Both the position numbers and the translations under genes were made by a program. 11,276 nucleotides of DNA, taken from positions 1 to 11,276 of the forward strand of contig JAEUJR010000323.1 in assembly GCA_016793585.1 (NCBI GenBank). The letters are read 5' to 3'. How positions within the stretch are numbered: position 1 is the stretch's first letter; the number at the start of each line of letters is the position of its first letter. The notes beneath the pieces were generated by a model, which was not told the DNA's origin, made no database searches, and saw only the letters and a program-made list of their open reading frames with translations. Below are positions 1-6,439 of the stretch, one piece after another. Source of the DNA: Archangium sp. Lineage in GTDB: Bacteria > Myxococcota > Myxococcia > Myxococcales > Myxococcaceae.

Positions 1-2
1 GC

Positions 3-2345
3 GCGTTGGCGCAGGTGGCGAGCGACGAGAGCGTCGACGTCATTCTCGCGGCGTTCGACGACCCGTTCTGGAGGGTTCGGCTGTCTGCGACGCAGTCCCT
101 GTGGCGGCGGCTGGGGAACGACCGGCGGCTCGTCTCACGCCTCGAGGGCCTTCGCTCGTCTCCGTCTGCGCTCGTGCGAGGTGCGGCCGCGTGGTTGTTG
201 TCGGACGAGGGCGACGAAGCGGCTCCGACGCCGACGCTGCCGGGCCTCGATGCAGACCCCGCCGTGACGGCCGCGCAATGGTCGTCGCTCGAGGTCGACG
301 GCAAGACGCTGGTCGCGCTGTTGGGAGAACCGCACGACTCGCTGCGCTGGGCGGTTCGCAAGCGGCTCTCGCGGAATGCGGACCTCGACGTCGCCGAGCT
401 GGTGCTCGCGTGGCTCGACGAGCCGCGTGTTCCACATGCCGCACGAACGGCCGTCGTCTGCCTCGAGGCGATGCCGATCGATCACGCGGAACTCTCGCGT
501 CGCGTGCTCATGAAGCCGGTCGGTGCGGGGCAGGCCTCGTGGGCGTGCGCGGTGCTTGCCAGGCGCGGTGAGACGAACGATCTCGATCTCCTTCGTGGCT
601 TGCTGAAGCACGAGTCGTCGCCGCTTCGGTGCGCGGCGGCAGTCGCGCTCGTGTCTGACCCGTCGAACGAAGCGCTCGTCGTCGAGGCCATGCAGCATGC
701 CGACGTCTTCGACGTCGTCGTTCGCTGGTGGGAGCAGGTTCGGCGGCCCGACTTGAAGGCCGTCGCGCAGACGATTCTGAACGGTGGCGCGACCGCGGTG
801 GCGCGGGTGCTCGCGGCTCGCGCGCTCGAACGAGTCGACGTGCTTCGTGAGAGCGCTTTGCTCGAAGGGGCGCCTGGCGCGCTCGCGATCGAAGCCCTGC
901 CGCCGGGTGAACGTGCTCCGACCGCCGAGGATCCCTGGCATCGTCGCGCGGCGCTGACGCCCGAACATGCGCTTGCCGTCGTGAAGGCTGATGCCGACCC
1001 GCCGACCCGTCGTGCAGCTGCGGCGCTCATGCTCAAACATCGCGCCTCGTTGAGTCCTGCAGCGCGAAGCGCCTCGGTCCTCGCGCTCCTCGATCAGCCC
1101 GACGCGCACCTTCGTGTGACGGCCTGCTCGCTCGTGGCTCCCGATGACGTCGAGCTGCTCCCAACCTTGCTTGCGCTCTCGCGTGACGAGTCAGAGGCGG
1201 TGCGGTCAGCCTTCGTCGCCGCGGTGGAGCGCCTCGCGAACCTGCGCGAGTCGCTGAAGATGTTCCTCGCCAGCGAGCGCGAACCACTGCTGCGCCGAAC
1301 GGCGTATTCGTTTCTGCTCAAGGGCGCAGATGCGGGCGCGCTCCAGGCGCTCGATGAAGCGCTGCGCCGAACCGATGAAGACGCGCTCGTACGAGAGCAC
1401 CTGCTCGCGCTCACCATTCTCTTCTCCGACGAACAGCTCGAGTCCTACCCCCAGGTGCGTGCGTCGAGGCCGACGAGGCGGGTGAGCGCTCCGGTCGTGG
1501 CCCGGCATGCCCCGCTTCCTCCAGGCCGAGACCTTCGGCTGCTCGGTGGCGTGCAGGTCTCGTCACTCACGCTCTCGGGCGCGAACGGGCTCGAGACGTC
1601 GGGCTACGCCTCGGCCGTCGAGCGCGGCGTCACCTCGTTCTTCTGGGAGCCCGATTCACGCGAGCTGACCCGCTTTCTCTCGCATCGGCCCACGGCGCCG
1701 CTCTCGGTCATCGCGGGCAGCTACGAGTCGGGGAGCGCGGCCCTGCGCCGAGACGTCACGCGCCAGCTGCGCATGCTCCGGCGCGACGCGCTCGACGTGT
1801 TTCTGCTCTTCTGGGTTCGCTCGCGGTCGCGACTGTCGGACGAGAACCTCGAGACCCTCGAGCAGCTCCGCCACGAAGGGCTCATTCACACCTTCGGCTT
1901 CTCGACCCATCTTCGTGAGGTGGGCGCCGACGCCATCGAGCGTGGCCGATGGCCGGTGGTGATGACGCGCTACTCGGCCGCGCACCCGGGCGCAGAGCAC
2001 CGGCTGCTGCCGACGGCGAAGGCCCACGGCGTTCCCGTCATCGCGTTCACCACGACCTCGTATGGCCAGATGCTCCGTGAGGTCGACGGCGTCGCCCCGC
2101 CGGCGCCGCTCCCGACCGCCGAGGAGTGTTACCGCTTCGCGCTCCACGGGCCGTCGGTCGCGACGGTGCTCTCGGCGCCGCGCGCATTCGACGAGCTCGA
2201 AGAGAACCTGAAGGTGCTGGACTCCGCGCCGCTGACCGCGGAACGAGACGCCGCCCTGCGAAGGCATGGCGAGCACGTTCGAATGATGGACCGTCGATTT
2301 CGCGCCCAGGTTCGTTCGCCGCTTGAAGGCCCGGCGCGCTCCTGA
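3..2345 (+). CDS. HEAT-repeat protein with degenerate aldo/keto-reductase domain (5' partial)
   Basis: The frame is open to the left edge, and the first possible start (TTG at 6) has no visible ribosome site and falls inside a HEAT repeat, so the gene is probably truncated at its 5' end. Counting from the TTG, residues 1 to about 480 are HEAT-type helical repeats with the D-x-R-x-x-A-x-x-L pattern, such as DDPFWRVRLSATQSL, SSPLRCAAAVAL and DPPTRRAAAALML. From about residue 510 to 755 the pattern is aldo/keto reductase: ERGVTSFF, then LRMLRRDALDVFLLFW, then LRHEGLIHTFGFSTH, and a C-terminal FDELEENLKVL. The catalytic tetrad seems lost. FF-W-E (about 545-548) stands where FDTA..Y is expected, IAGS replaces the lysine strand, and Phe602 replaces the His of LLHW. 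It is therefore probably a binding or scaffold protein rather than an oxidoreductase. Its stop codon directly abuts the retron RNA unit. Whether it belongs to the retron is unknown. Confidence 0.8.
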   Translation, partial: ALAQVASDESVDVILAAFDDPFWRVRLSATQSLWRRLGNDRRLVSRLEGLRSSPSALVRGAAAWLLSDEGDEAAPTPTLPGLDADPAVTAAQWSSLEVDGKTLVALLGEPHDSLRWAVRKRLSRNADLDVAELVLAWLDEPRVPHAARTAVVCLEAMPIDHAELSRRVLMKPVGAGQASWACAVLARRGETNDLDLLRGLLKHESSPLRCAAAVALVSDPSNEALVVEAMQHADVFDVVVRWWEQVRRPDLKAVAQTILNGGATAVARVLAARALERVDVLRESALLEGAPGALAIEALPPGERAPTAEDPWHRRAALTPEHALAVVKADADPPTRRAAAALMLKHRASLSPAARSASVLALLDQPDAHLRVTACSLVAPDDVELLPTLLALSRDESEAVRSAFVAAVERLANLRESLKMFLASEREPLLRRTAYSFLLKGADAGALQALDEALRRTDEDALVREHLLALTILFSDEQLESYPQVRASRPTRRVSAPVVARHAPLPPGRDLRLLGGVQVSSLTLSGANGLETSGYASAVERGVTSFFWEPDSRELTRFLSHRPTAPLSVIAGSYESGSAALRRDVTRQLRMLRRDALDVFLLFWVRSRSRLSDENLETLEQLRHEGLIHTFGFSTHLREVGADAIERGRWPVVMTRYSAAHPGAEHRLLPTAKAHGVPVIAFTTTSYGQMLREVDGVAPPAPLPTAEECYRFALHGPSVATVLSAPRAFDELEENLKVLDSAPLTAERDAALRRHGEHVRMMDRRFRAQVRSPLEGPARS

Positions 2346-2351
2346 TGTGGT
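2323..2351 (+). promoter_or_regulatory. Putative promoter of retron RNA copy 1
   Basis: TTGAAG (2323-2328), a 17-nt spacer, then TGTGGT (2346-2351) resembles a sigma70-type -35/-10 pair with a weak -10. A start about 7 nt later would fall at the first base of the a1 repeat (2358). The -35 lies inside the last codons of the HEAT/AKR gene. The same arrangement recurs exactly 200 nt downstream, which is the main support. Read by eye only. Confidence 0.35.
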
Positions 2352-2357
2352 GCCGCG

Positions 2358-2514
2358 GCTCCCGGAGTCGCGTTCGGCTAGCCATCTCCGCGATGTCACG
2401 TCGCGGGTGAACACGACTCATCATGAAGAATGAATTCGCCCGGGAGTCGCCTTGCGGCTTCTTCACTCCCGGCGTCCTCTGCAGGCAGGTAACCACAGAC
2501 GCGATTCCGGGAGC
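2358..2514 (+). ncRNA. Retron msr-msd RNA, copy 1
   Basis: This is the template RNA that the RT would convert to a branched RNA-DNA molecule (msDNA). The ends form the a1/a2 duplex: 2358-2373 pairs with 2499-2514 (16 pairs, one G-U, ending GCTCCCGG / CCGGGAGC). Just inside a1 is GGCTAGCC (2376-2383), and G2381 in its TAGC is the likely branch guanosine. The msr part then has a 6-bp hairpin, CCGCGA/TCGCGG (2388-2393 with 2401-2406), and a weaker one around ATGAAGAATGA (2423-2433). The msd part has hairpin CCGGGAGT/ACTCCCGG (2440-2447 with 2465-2472) with an inner GCC/GGC stem. cDNA would start opposite about 2497 and run to about 2437, giving a short msDNA of roughly 60 nt, nearer in size to Mx65 than Mx162. 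The boundaries are inferred; the structure is read directly. Confidence 0.8.
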
Positions 2515-2522
2515 GTCTCACC

Positions 2523-2551
2523 TTGCGCCGTCATCGGCAGGCTGCTGTGGT
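2523..2551 (+). promoter_or_regulatory. Putative promoter of retron RNA copy 2
   Basis: TTGCGC (2523-2528), a 17-nt spacer and TGTGGT (2546-2551) sit at the same distance from the copy 2 a1 repeat (2558) as the matching pair before copy 1. The surrounding bases 2518-2541 do not otherwise match the copy 1 flank, yet CTTG is kept at the same offset. This hints at function but could be chance. If real, each copy has its own start and RT mRNA could begin here. Confidence 0.33.
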
Positions 2552-2557
2552 CTCGCG

Positions 2558-2714
2558 GCTCCCGGAGTCGTGTTCGGCTAGCCATCTCCGCGATGTCACG
2601 TCGCGGGTGAACACGATTCACCATGAAGAATGAATCGGCGCGTGAGTCGCCTCGCGGCTTCTTCACTCATGCCCTCCTCTGCAGGCAGGTAACCTCAAGC
2701 GCGACTCCGGGAGC
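2558..2714 (+). ncRNA. Retron msr-msd RNA, copy 2
   Basis: Second copy of the RT template RNA, ending 21 nt before the RT start codon. The a1/a2 duplex is 2558-2574 with 2698-2714 (17 pairs, two G-U). The likely branch G is 2581, in the same TAGC. The msr hairpin 2588-2606 is identical to copy 1. A second msr hairpin is better here: CGATTCA (2614-2620) pairs with TGAATCG (2631-2637). The msd hairpin is GCGTGAGT/ACTCATGC (2640-2647 with 2665-2672), one G-U. Compared with copy 1, pair 2640-2672 changed from C-G to G-C and pair 2643-2669 from G-C to T-A, both compensatory. In the a1/a2 stem, pairs 2571-2701, 2573-2699 and 2574-2698 also switch among Watson-Crick and G-U. This is strong evidence for a conserved RNA or ssDNA fold. 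Confidence 0.82.
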
Positions 2715-2735
2715 GTCGTCTGCTCAAGTCGCGCC

Positions 2736-4139
2736 ATGGCGCTTGCTGAGCTGCTGCTCGACCTGAAAGAGCTGCTTCAGAAACCCGACGAGAACGCCGA
2801 CGCGATCGTCAAGCTGCTGGAGCAGCACGCCGACCTAGCCGAGTTCGAGGTGGCTCGCGCGTTCGCTGGTCGCGCCGTCGAAGTGGGCGTGGAGCGCCGG
2901 CTCAAGAACGTCGACCCGAAAGAACGGCTCGCCGCGGTGCGAAGTCTCTCGGGGCTGTTCCCGCGGGCGCCCGCCGCGAGGTTGCTCCGCAAGATGGTGA
3001 AGGACCCGAGCCGCAGCGTGTCTGCCGCGGCGCGAGCTGGTGTTCGCCGCCTGAAGCTCGCCGATGTCGCGCTCCCTGACTCGCGGTGGACGCCCGATCG
3101 CGAAGCGCCGCTCGTGCCGGGCGGGTGGAACCCGTCTGGCTGGTGGGCCGGCCTGTTCGGGCGCAGCTCGAAGTCGCCTCCGAAGGTGTCGTTGCCGAAG
3201 CTCTCGTCACGCGCCGAGGTCGCGGCGCTCGTCGGCGTCACCGAAGAAGAGCTCACCGCCTTCATGCGGCCCGGCTCGGCGTCGGGCTCGGGCTACGTGG
3301 AGTTCGACGTTCCCAAACGCAGTGGCGGCACCCGTCGAATCGCGGCGCCTCGGGCGAAGCTGCGTGCGGCCCAACGCGCGCTGCTCGATCAGGTGCTCTC
3401 GAAGATTCCGCTTCACGGCGCGGCGCATGGGTTCGCGCTCGATCGGTCGGTCGTCACCAACGCGCAGCTGCACGTCGGCGCCACCATCGTGGTGAAGGTC
3501 GACCTCGAGGAGTTCTTCCCCTCGGTGCACTACCGCCGCGTGCGCGGGCTCTTCGAAGCGTACGGCTACAACACCGAGGTGGCGTCGACGCTCGCGGGCC
3601 TGACGACGTGGCGCGCGAAGCTGCCTGATGGGCGCGTGGCGTGGCCGGGCTGTCTGCCGCAGGGCGCGCCGACGTCGCCGGCGATCGCGAACATCGTCTG
3701 CCGCAGGCTCGATGCGCGACTCACGGCCCTGTGTGCCCGCTTCGGTGCGACGTACACCCGCTACGCCGACGACCTCGCGTTCTCGTTTCAGAAGCGGCCC
3801 GAGCGCCTCGGCCGTTTCCTGTGGTGGGTGAACTCCATCTGCCAGCAGGAGGGCTTCTCGGAGAACGACGGCAAACGCCGCGTGATGCGCTCGGGTGGGC
3901 GCCGCATGGTGACGGGCCTCGTCGTGAACCAGAAGGTCTCGATTCCGAGAGAAGACCGGCGTCGCTTCAAGGCGATTCTGCACAACGTCAAGAAGCACGG
4001 CCTCGAGTCGCAGGCGCGGGGGCGGGAAGACTTCAAGTCGTGGCTCGAGGGTTACGCGAGCTGGGTGCGCATGGTGCACCCCGAGCTCGGGCTCAAGTGG
4101 CAGCGTGAGGTGAAGGCGCTGACGCGGGGGCAGGGATGA
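2736..4139 (+). CDS. Retron reverse transcriptase with long N-terminal extension
   Basis: RNA-directed DNA polymerase (467 aa) expected to prime from the 2'-OH of the branch G in the upstream RNAs and make msDNA. The RT core starts near residue 187. It carries HGAAHGF (227-233), the retron region-X motif NAxxH as NAQLH (242-246), the first catalytic Asp in KVDLEEFFPS (D256), LPQG (307-310), the YADD active site (343-346, catalytic D345/D346) and the retron region-Y VTG (392-394). Spacing and wording closely match myxobacterial Mx162-type RTs as I recall them. Those also have a long N-terminus and end it with a helix pair like EVAALVGVTEEELTAFM (about 166-182). Residues about 58-110 look HEAT-like (DPKERLAAVRSL, DPSRSVSAAARAGVRRL). 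ATG at 2736 follows copy 2 of the RNA by 21 nt with no clear ribosome site. The 3' end overlaps the next gene by ATGA. Confidence 0.93.
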   Translation: MALAELLLDLKELLQKPDENADAIVKLLEQHADLAEFEVARAFAGRAVEVGVERRLKNVDPKERLAAVRSLSGLFPRAPAARLLRKMVKDPSRSVSAAARAGVRRLKLADVALPDSRWTPDREAPLVPGGWNPSGWWAGLFGRSSKSPPKVSLPKLSSRAEVAALVGVTEEELTAFMRPGSASGSGYVEFDVPKRSGGTRRIAAPRAKLRAAQRALLDQVLSKIPLHGAAHGFALDRSVVTNAQLHVGATIVVKVDLEEFFPSVHYRRVRGLFEAYGYNTEVASTLAGLTTWRAKLPDGRVAWPGCLPQGAPTSPAIANIVCRRLDARLTALCARFGATYTRYADDLAFSFQKRPERLGRFLWWVNSICQQEGFSENDGKRRVMRSGGRRMVTGLVVNQKVSIPREDRRRFKAILHNVKKHGLESQARGREDFKSWLEGYASWVRMVHPELGLKWQREVKALTRGQG

Positions 4140-5104
4140 AGCGAAACGAGCAGCTGTTGCAGGTCATCGCCGATCGCCCCGACGCGCCCGAGCCCAGACA
4201 GGTCTATGCCGACTGGTGGCAGGAGCAGAACGAGCCGCGCGGCGAGTTCGTCGCGACATCCATTCAGCTCGCGAGCCGCCCGAACCCGGCGAAGCGTAAA
4301 CAGCTGTTGGCCAAGAAGGCCGCCCTCGAGCGCGCGCACCTCTCGAGCTGGACGGCAGACCTCACGAAGGCGGGCGCGTCGAGCCTTCGGTTTGAGCGCG
4401 GCTTCGTCGTCGAGCTCATGATTCCCGAAGACAACCTCGCGGCGCTGCCGGCGATGATGGCGCTCGAGCCGATCACGAACTTGATCATCTCCCTCCCGCG
4501 GGGCACTGAGCTGGCGAAGGCGATGCAAGCGGAGTGTTTCGATCGCATCGAGCACCTGCGCGTCTCGGGCGCGCTCGACGCGTGGGCCGCGGCGTTGTCG
4601 CAGCCGAAGGTCGCCAGGCTCTTTGCGCTCACCTGTGCCGGAGGTGGGCTGTCAGGTGACGGGCTGCGCGCGCTCCTTGGGCAGGACTTCAAGGCGCTGC
4701 GCCGGCTGAGTCTGTCGGGCTCGGAGATTGGTGATGACGGTCTCGCAGCGTTCGATGACTGCGAGCTTGCGGTCGATACGCTCTTTCTCTCGCGCTGCGG
4801 CGTCACGGACGAAGGCGTCGCCGCGTTCCTCGCGTCTGACTTCTCGATGGGCTTGCGGCACCTGTCGCTGGCGGCCAACGAGTTGACCGATGACGCGCTC
4901 GAGCTGTTGTTCGAGGGTGAACACGACGGGCTGCAGCGGCTCGAGCTGAGCGAGAACGAGCTGAGTGACGACCTGCTGGTGCGCTTCGCGGACCCCGAAG
5001 TGCTGCCGGGTCTCAAGCGGCTCGACCTGCTGCGCGTCGATGCGAGCCGTGCGACGAAGAAGAAGTTGAGCGACCGGTTCGGTGACTCGGTGAAGTGGGG
5101 CTGA
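4136..5104 (+). CDS. TIGR02996-domain leucine-rich-repeat protein, candidate retron accessory gene
   Basis: A 322-aa protein. Residues 1 to about 48 match the repeat-companion domain TIGR02996 (LLQVIADRPDAPEPR, VYADWW, EPRGEFV). The C-terminal third (about 188-305) has ribonuclease-inhibitor-type LRRs: LRRLSLSGSEIGDDGLAAF, VDTLFLSRCGVTDEGVAAF, LRHLSLAANELTDDALELL and LQRLELSENELSDDLLVRF. It closes with a KKKLSDRFG tail typical of TIGR02996-LRR proteins. There is no signal peptide or membrane segment, so it is likely cytoplasmic. The start ATG overlaps the RT stop (ATGA), so the two are almost surely translationally coupled. That suggests a role with the retron, such as sensor, partner or effector, but no enzymatic motif is visible. 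TIGR02996-LRR genes are numerous in myxobacteria, so chance adjacency is possible. No terminator separates it from the convergent gene. Confidence 0.85.
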   Translation: MKRNEQLLQVIADRPDAPEPRQVYADWWQEQNEPRGEFVATSIQLASRPNPAKRKQLLAKKAALERAHLSSWTADLTKAGASSLRFERGFVVELMIPEDNLAALPAMMALEPITNLIISLPRGTELAKAMQAECFDRIEHLRVSGALDAWAAALSQPKVARLFALTCAGGGLSGDGLRALLGQDFKALRRLSLSGSEIGDDGLAAFDDCELAVDTLFLSRCGVTDEGVAAFLASDFSMGLRHLSLAANELTDDALELLFEGEHDGLQRLELSENELSDDLLVRFADPEVLPGLKRLDLLRVDASRATKKKLSDRFGDSVKWG

Positions 5105-6397
5105 TCAGCGCATCGCGCGGAGTTTGGCAAAGTCGCGCGTGCGCAGTTGCTCGAGCGTGAGCCCGGTCGCCTGCAGCTCGGCCTCGGTGAACGCGCCACA
5201 CGACCAGCCGCGCAGGAAGAAGTTGAGCAGGCCTTGCCCCGTCGCCGCGTCGTCGAACGACGTTCCCACGGCCGTCGCCTGTCCCAGCTGCGCAACGAAG
5301 TTCGACAGCCGCTTCGTCATCGCCTCGCGCTGACTCGAGAAGAACGCATACGAGACCACGAAGCGCGGCACGAGCTGGCCCGGGTGCAGGTCCCAGCCCT
5401 GGAAGAAGCCCTGATCGAGCGCGTGCTCGATGTTCTTCGCGTGCGCTCGCCACGCCGCGTGAATCGCGGTGGTGTTCTCGGCGCGTTGCGCGTCGGTCGT
5501 CGCTGCCTTGTGTGGAGCGATGGGGAGCTGCGTCGTCGCTCCATCGGCGAGAAAGACGCCGGTGCCCGCGAAGGCGGTCTTCATCAGGTGGCGCAGGTGA
5601 TCACAGGCGGGGTGGTCGAGCCGCTGCTTCGGTGCCGCGACGTCGAGCGAGGCCGTGTAGTCGTACGCGCCGACGTGTGCCGCAAAGAGCCGGCCCTTCG
5701 AGGCGTCGATCAACGAGGGCAGGGTGAGTCGCCCCTTCGAGTCGTAGAGCCCGGGGCCCGACTCGATCATCGCCTCGATGCGGAGCGGGGGAAGCGACAG
5801 GCGAGACTCCACGCGCTCCAACGCCGCAACGAGCGCTCGAAGCTGCCGCGCATCGGTCACCTTCGGGAGCGTGACGATGAAGCCCGGCGGCGTCTTGTTC
5901 CCGAGCGTCGTGAGGAAGGTGCCCAGCGTGGTCAGCGCACGGGTGGCCAGTTCGACCGAGAGCGGCTTGATGCGCAGCCCGAGAAACGGCGGAGGCGTGC
6001 CCGTCGAGACGAGCTTCGCGACCTGCTCCGCGGCCTGCTTCGCGTGACCGGTCTCTTCATCGTCAGACCGATGGCCGTACCCATCTTCGGAGTCGATTCG
6101 GTAGTCCTCGACGGCTTCGGTCGCGAGCTTCTTCGTCACGCGCGCGTGCACCTCGGCGGCGATGGCTTCGTCCAGCGCGAACACCCTGGCCAGCTCCGCC
6201 GGCGTCGGCGCGTACGTCTGCAGCATCGTGCTCGCGACCTGGCCCAGCTTGGCCGGCGTCTCGGCCGCGAACAGGTGCATGCCGCCGTAGACGACGTGGA
6301 GCGGCTGACGCCTGCCGCGATCTCCCGGGAAGCGCGCGGTGAAGTCGGCCTGCGCCGCCTTGACGAGATCGATGACGACGGCGTCGGAGAGAACCAT
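5105..6397 (-). CDS. DUF6986 family protein, HpcH/HpaI aldolase-like ('phosphoenolpyruvate kinase' in some databases)
   Basis: A 430-aa protein recognisable by the family's conserved segments: FPGDRGRRQPLHVVYGG near the N-terminus, DYRIDSEDGYGHRSDDEE (about 96-113), PPPFLGLRIKPL, PPGFIVTLPKV, IEAMIESG, GAYDYTASLDVA, LDHPACDHLRHLM and GWDLHPGQLVPR. These are arranged as in the HpcH/HpaI-type TIM-barrel aldolase/lyase superfamily, and the acidic residues probably bind a divalent metal and an oxoacid. The true substrate is not known to me. The ATG at 6397 is chosen because conserved sequence starts there. A longer frame back to 6568 would overlap the divergent thioesterase and reads as non-conserved sequence. 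Its stop abuts the convergent LRR gene's stop. Its 5' end is 42 nt from the divergent thioesterase start, so the two probably share a compact regulatory region. Confidence 0.8.
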   Translation of the reverse strand: MVLSDAVVIDLVKAAQADFTARFPGDRGRRQPLHVVYGGMHLFAAETPAKLGQVASTMLQTYAPTPAELARVFALDEAIAAEVHARVTKKLATEAVEDYRIDSEDGYGHRSDDEETGHAKQAAEQVAKLVSTGTPPPFLGLRIKPLSVELATRALTTLGTFLTTLGNKTPPGFIVTLPKVTDARQLRALVAALERVESRLSLPPLRIEAMIESGPGLYDSKGRLTLPSLIDASKGRLFAAHVGAYDYTASLDVAAPKQRLDHPACDHLRHLMKTAFAGTGVFLADGATTQLPIAPHKAATTDAQRAENTTAIHAAWRAHAKNIEHALDQGFFQGWDLHPGQLVPRFVVSYAFFSSQREAMTKRLSNFVAQLGQATAVGTSFDDAATGQGLLNFFLRGWSCGAFTEAELQATGLTLEQLRTRDFAKLRAMR

Positions 6398-6439
6398 GCG
6401 CCGCTTGTACGGTGCCGCGTCACGGAGGAGAAGCTGCGC

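Larger units (their letters stand above)
2346..2717 (+). repeat. Tandem direct duplication of the retron RNA locus (period 200 bp)
   Basis: Positions 2346-2517 and 2546-2717 align without gaps at an offset of exactly 200 nt, with 18 mismatches in 172 positions (about 90% identity, counted by eye). The repeats are separated by 28 nt of unrelated sequence. The longest identical blocks are 2372-2416 (45 nt) and 2475-2494 (20 nt). Differences cluster in the hairpin between these blocks and near the end of the unit. The duplication fills most of the 390-bp gap between the HEAT/AKR stop and the RT start. Because there are no indels and stem-preserving changes, it looks like a maintained gene duplication rather than decaying sequence. 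Confidence 0.95.

Noticed and set aside
135..1109. Long - strand frames opposite the HEAT/AKR gene, and similar frames opposite the permease and rnd (9694-11107 +)
   Set aside because: They are GC-rich codon-position shadows with no recognisable domains. The opposite strand carries clear conserved families.
2047..2666. Two - strand frames (2047-2496 and 2463-2666) whose proteins share a repeated segment
   Set aside because: The shared residues come from translating the tandem retron RNA copies backwards. The frames have no family match and overlap the a1/a2 structures.
2346..2735. CRISPR array, transposon ends or a riboswitch as explanation of the repeats
   Set aside because: There are only two long copies with internal folds, no short repeat-spacer pattern, no transposase, and a retron-type RT directly downstream. 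msr-msd explains all the features.
5147..6439. Long + strand frame running into the thioesterase
   Set aside because: It is the antisense shadow of the conserved DUF6986 gene, with low-complexity Arg-rich sequence. Only the part from 6440 is family-like.
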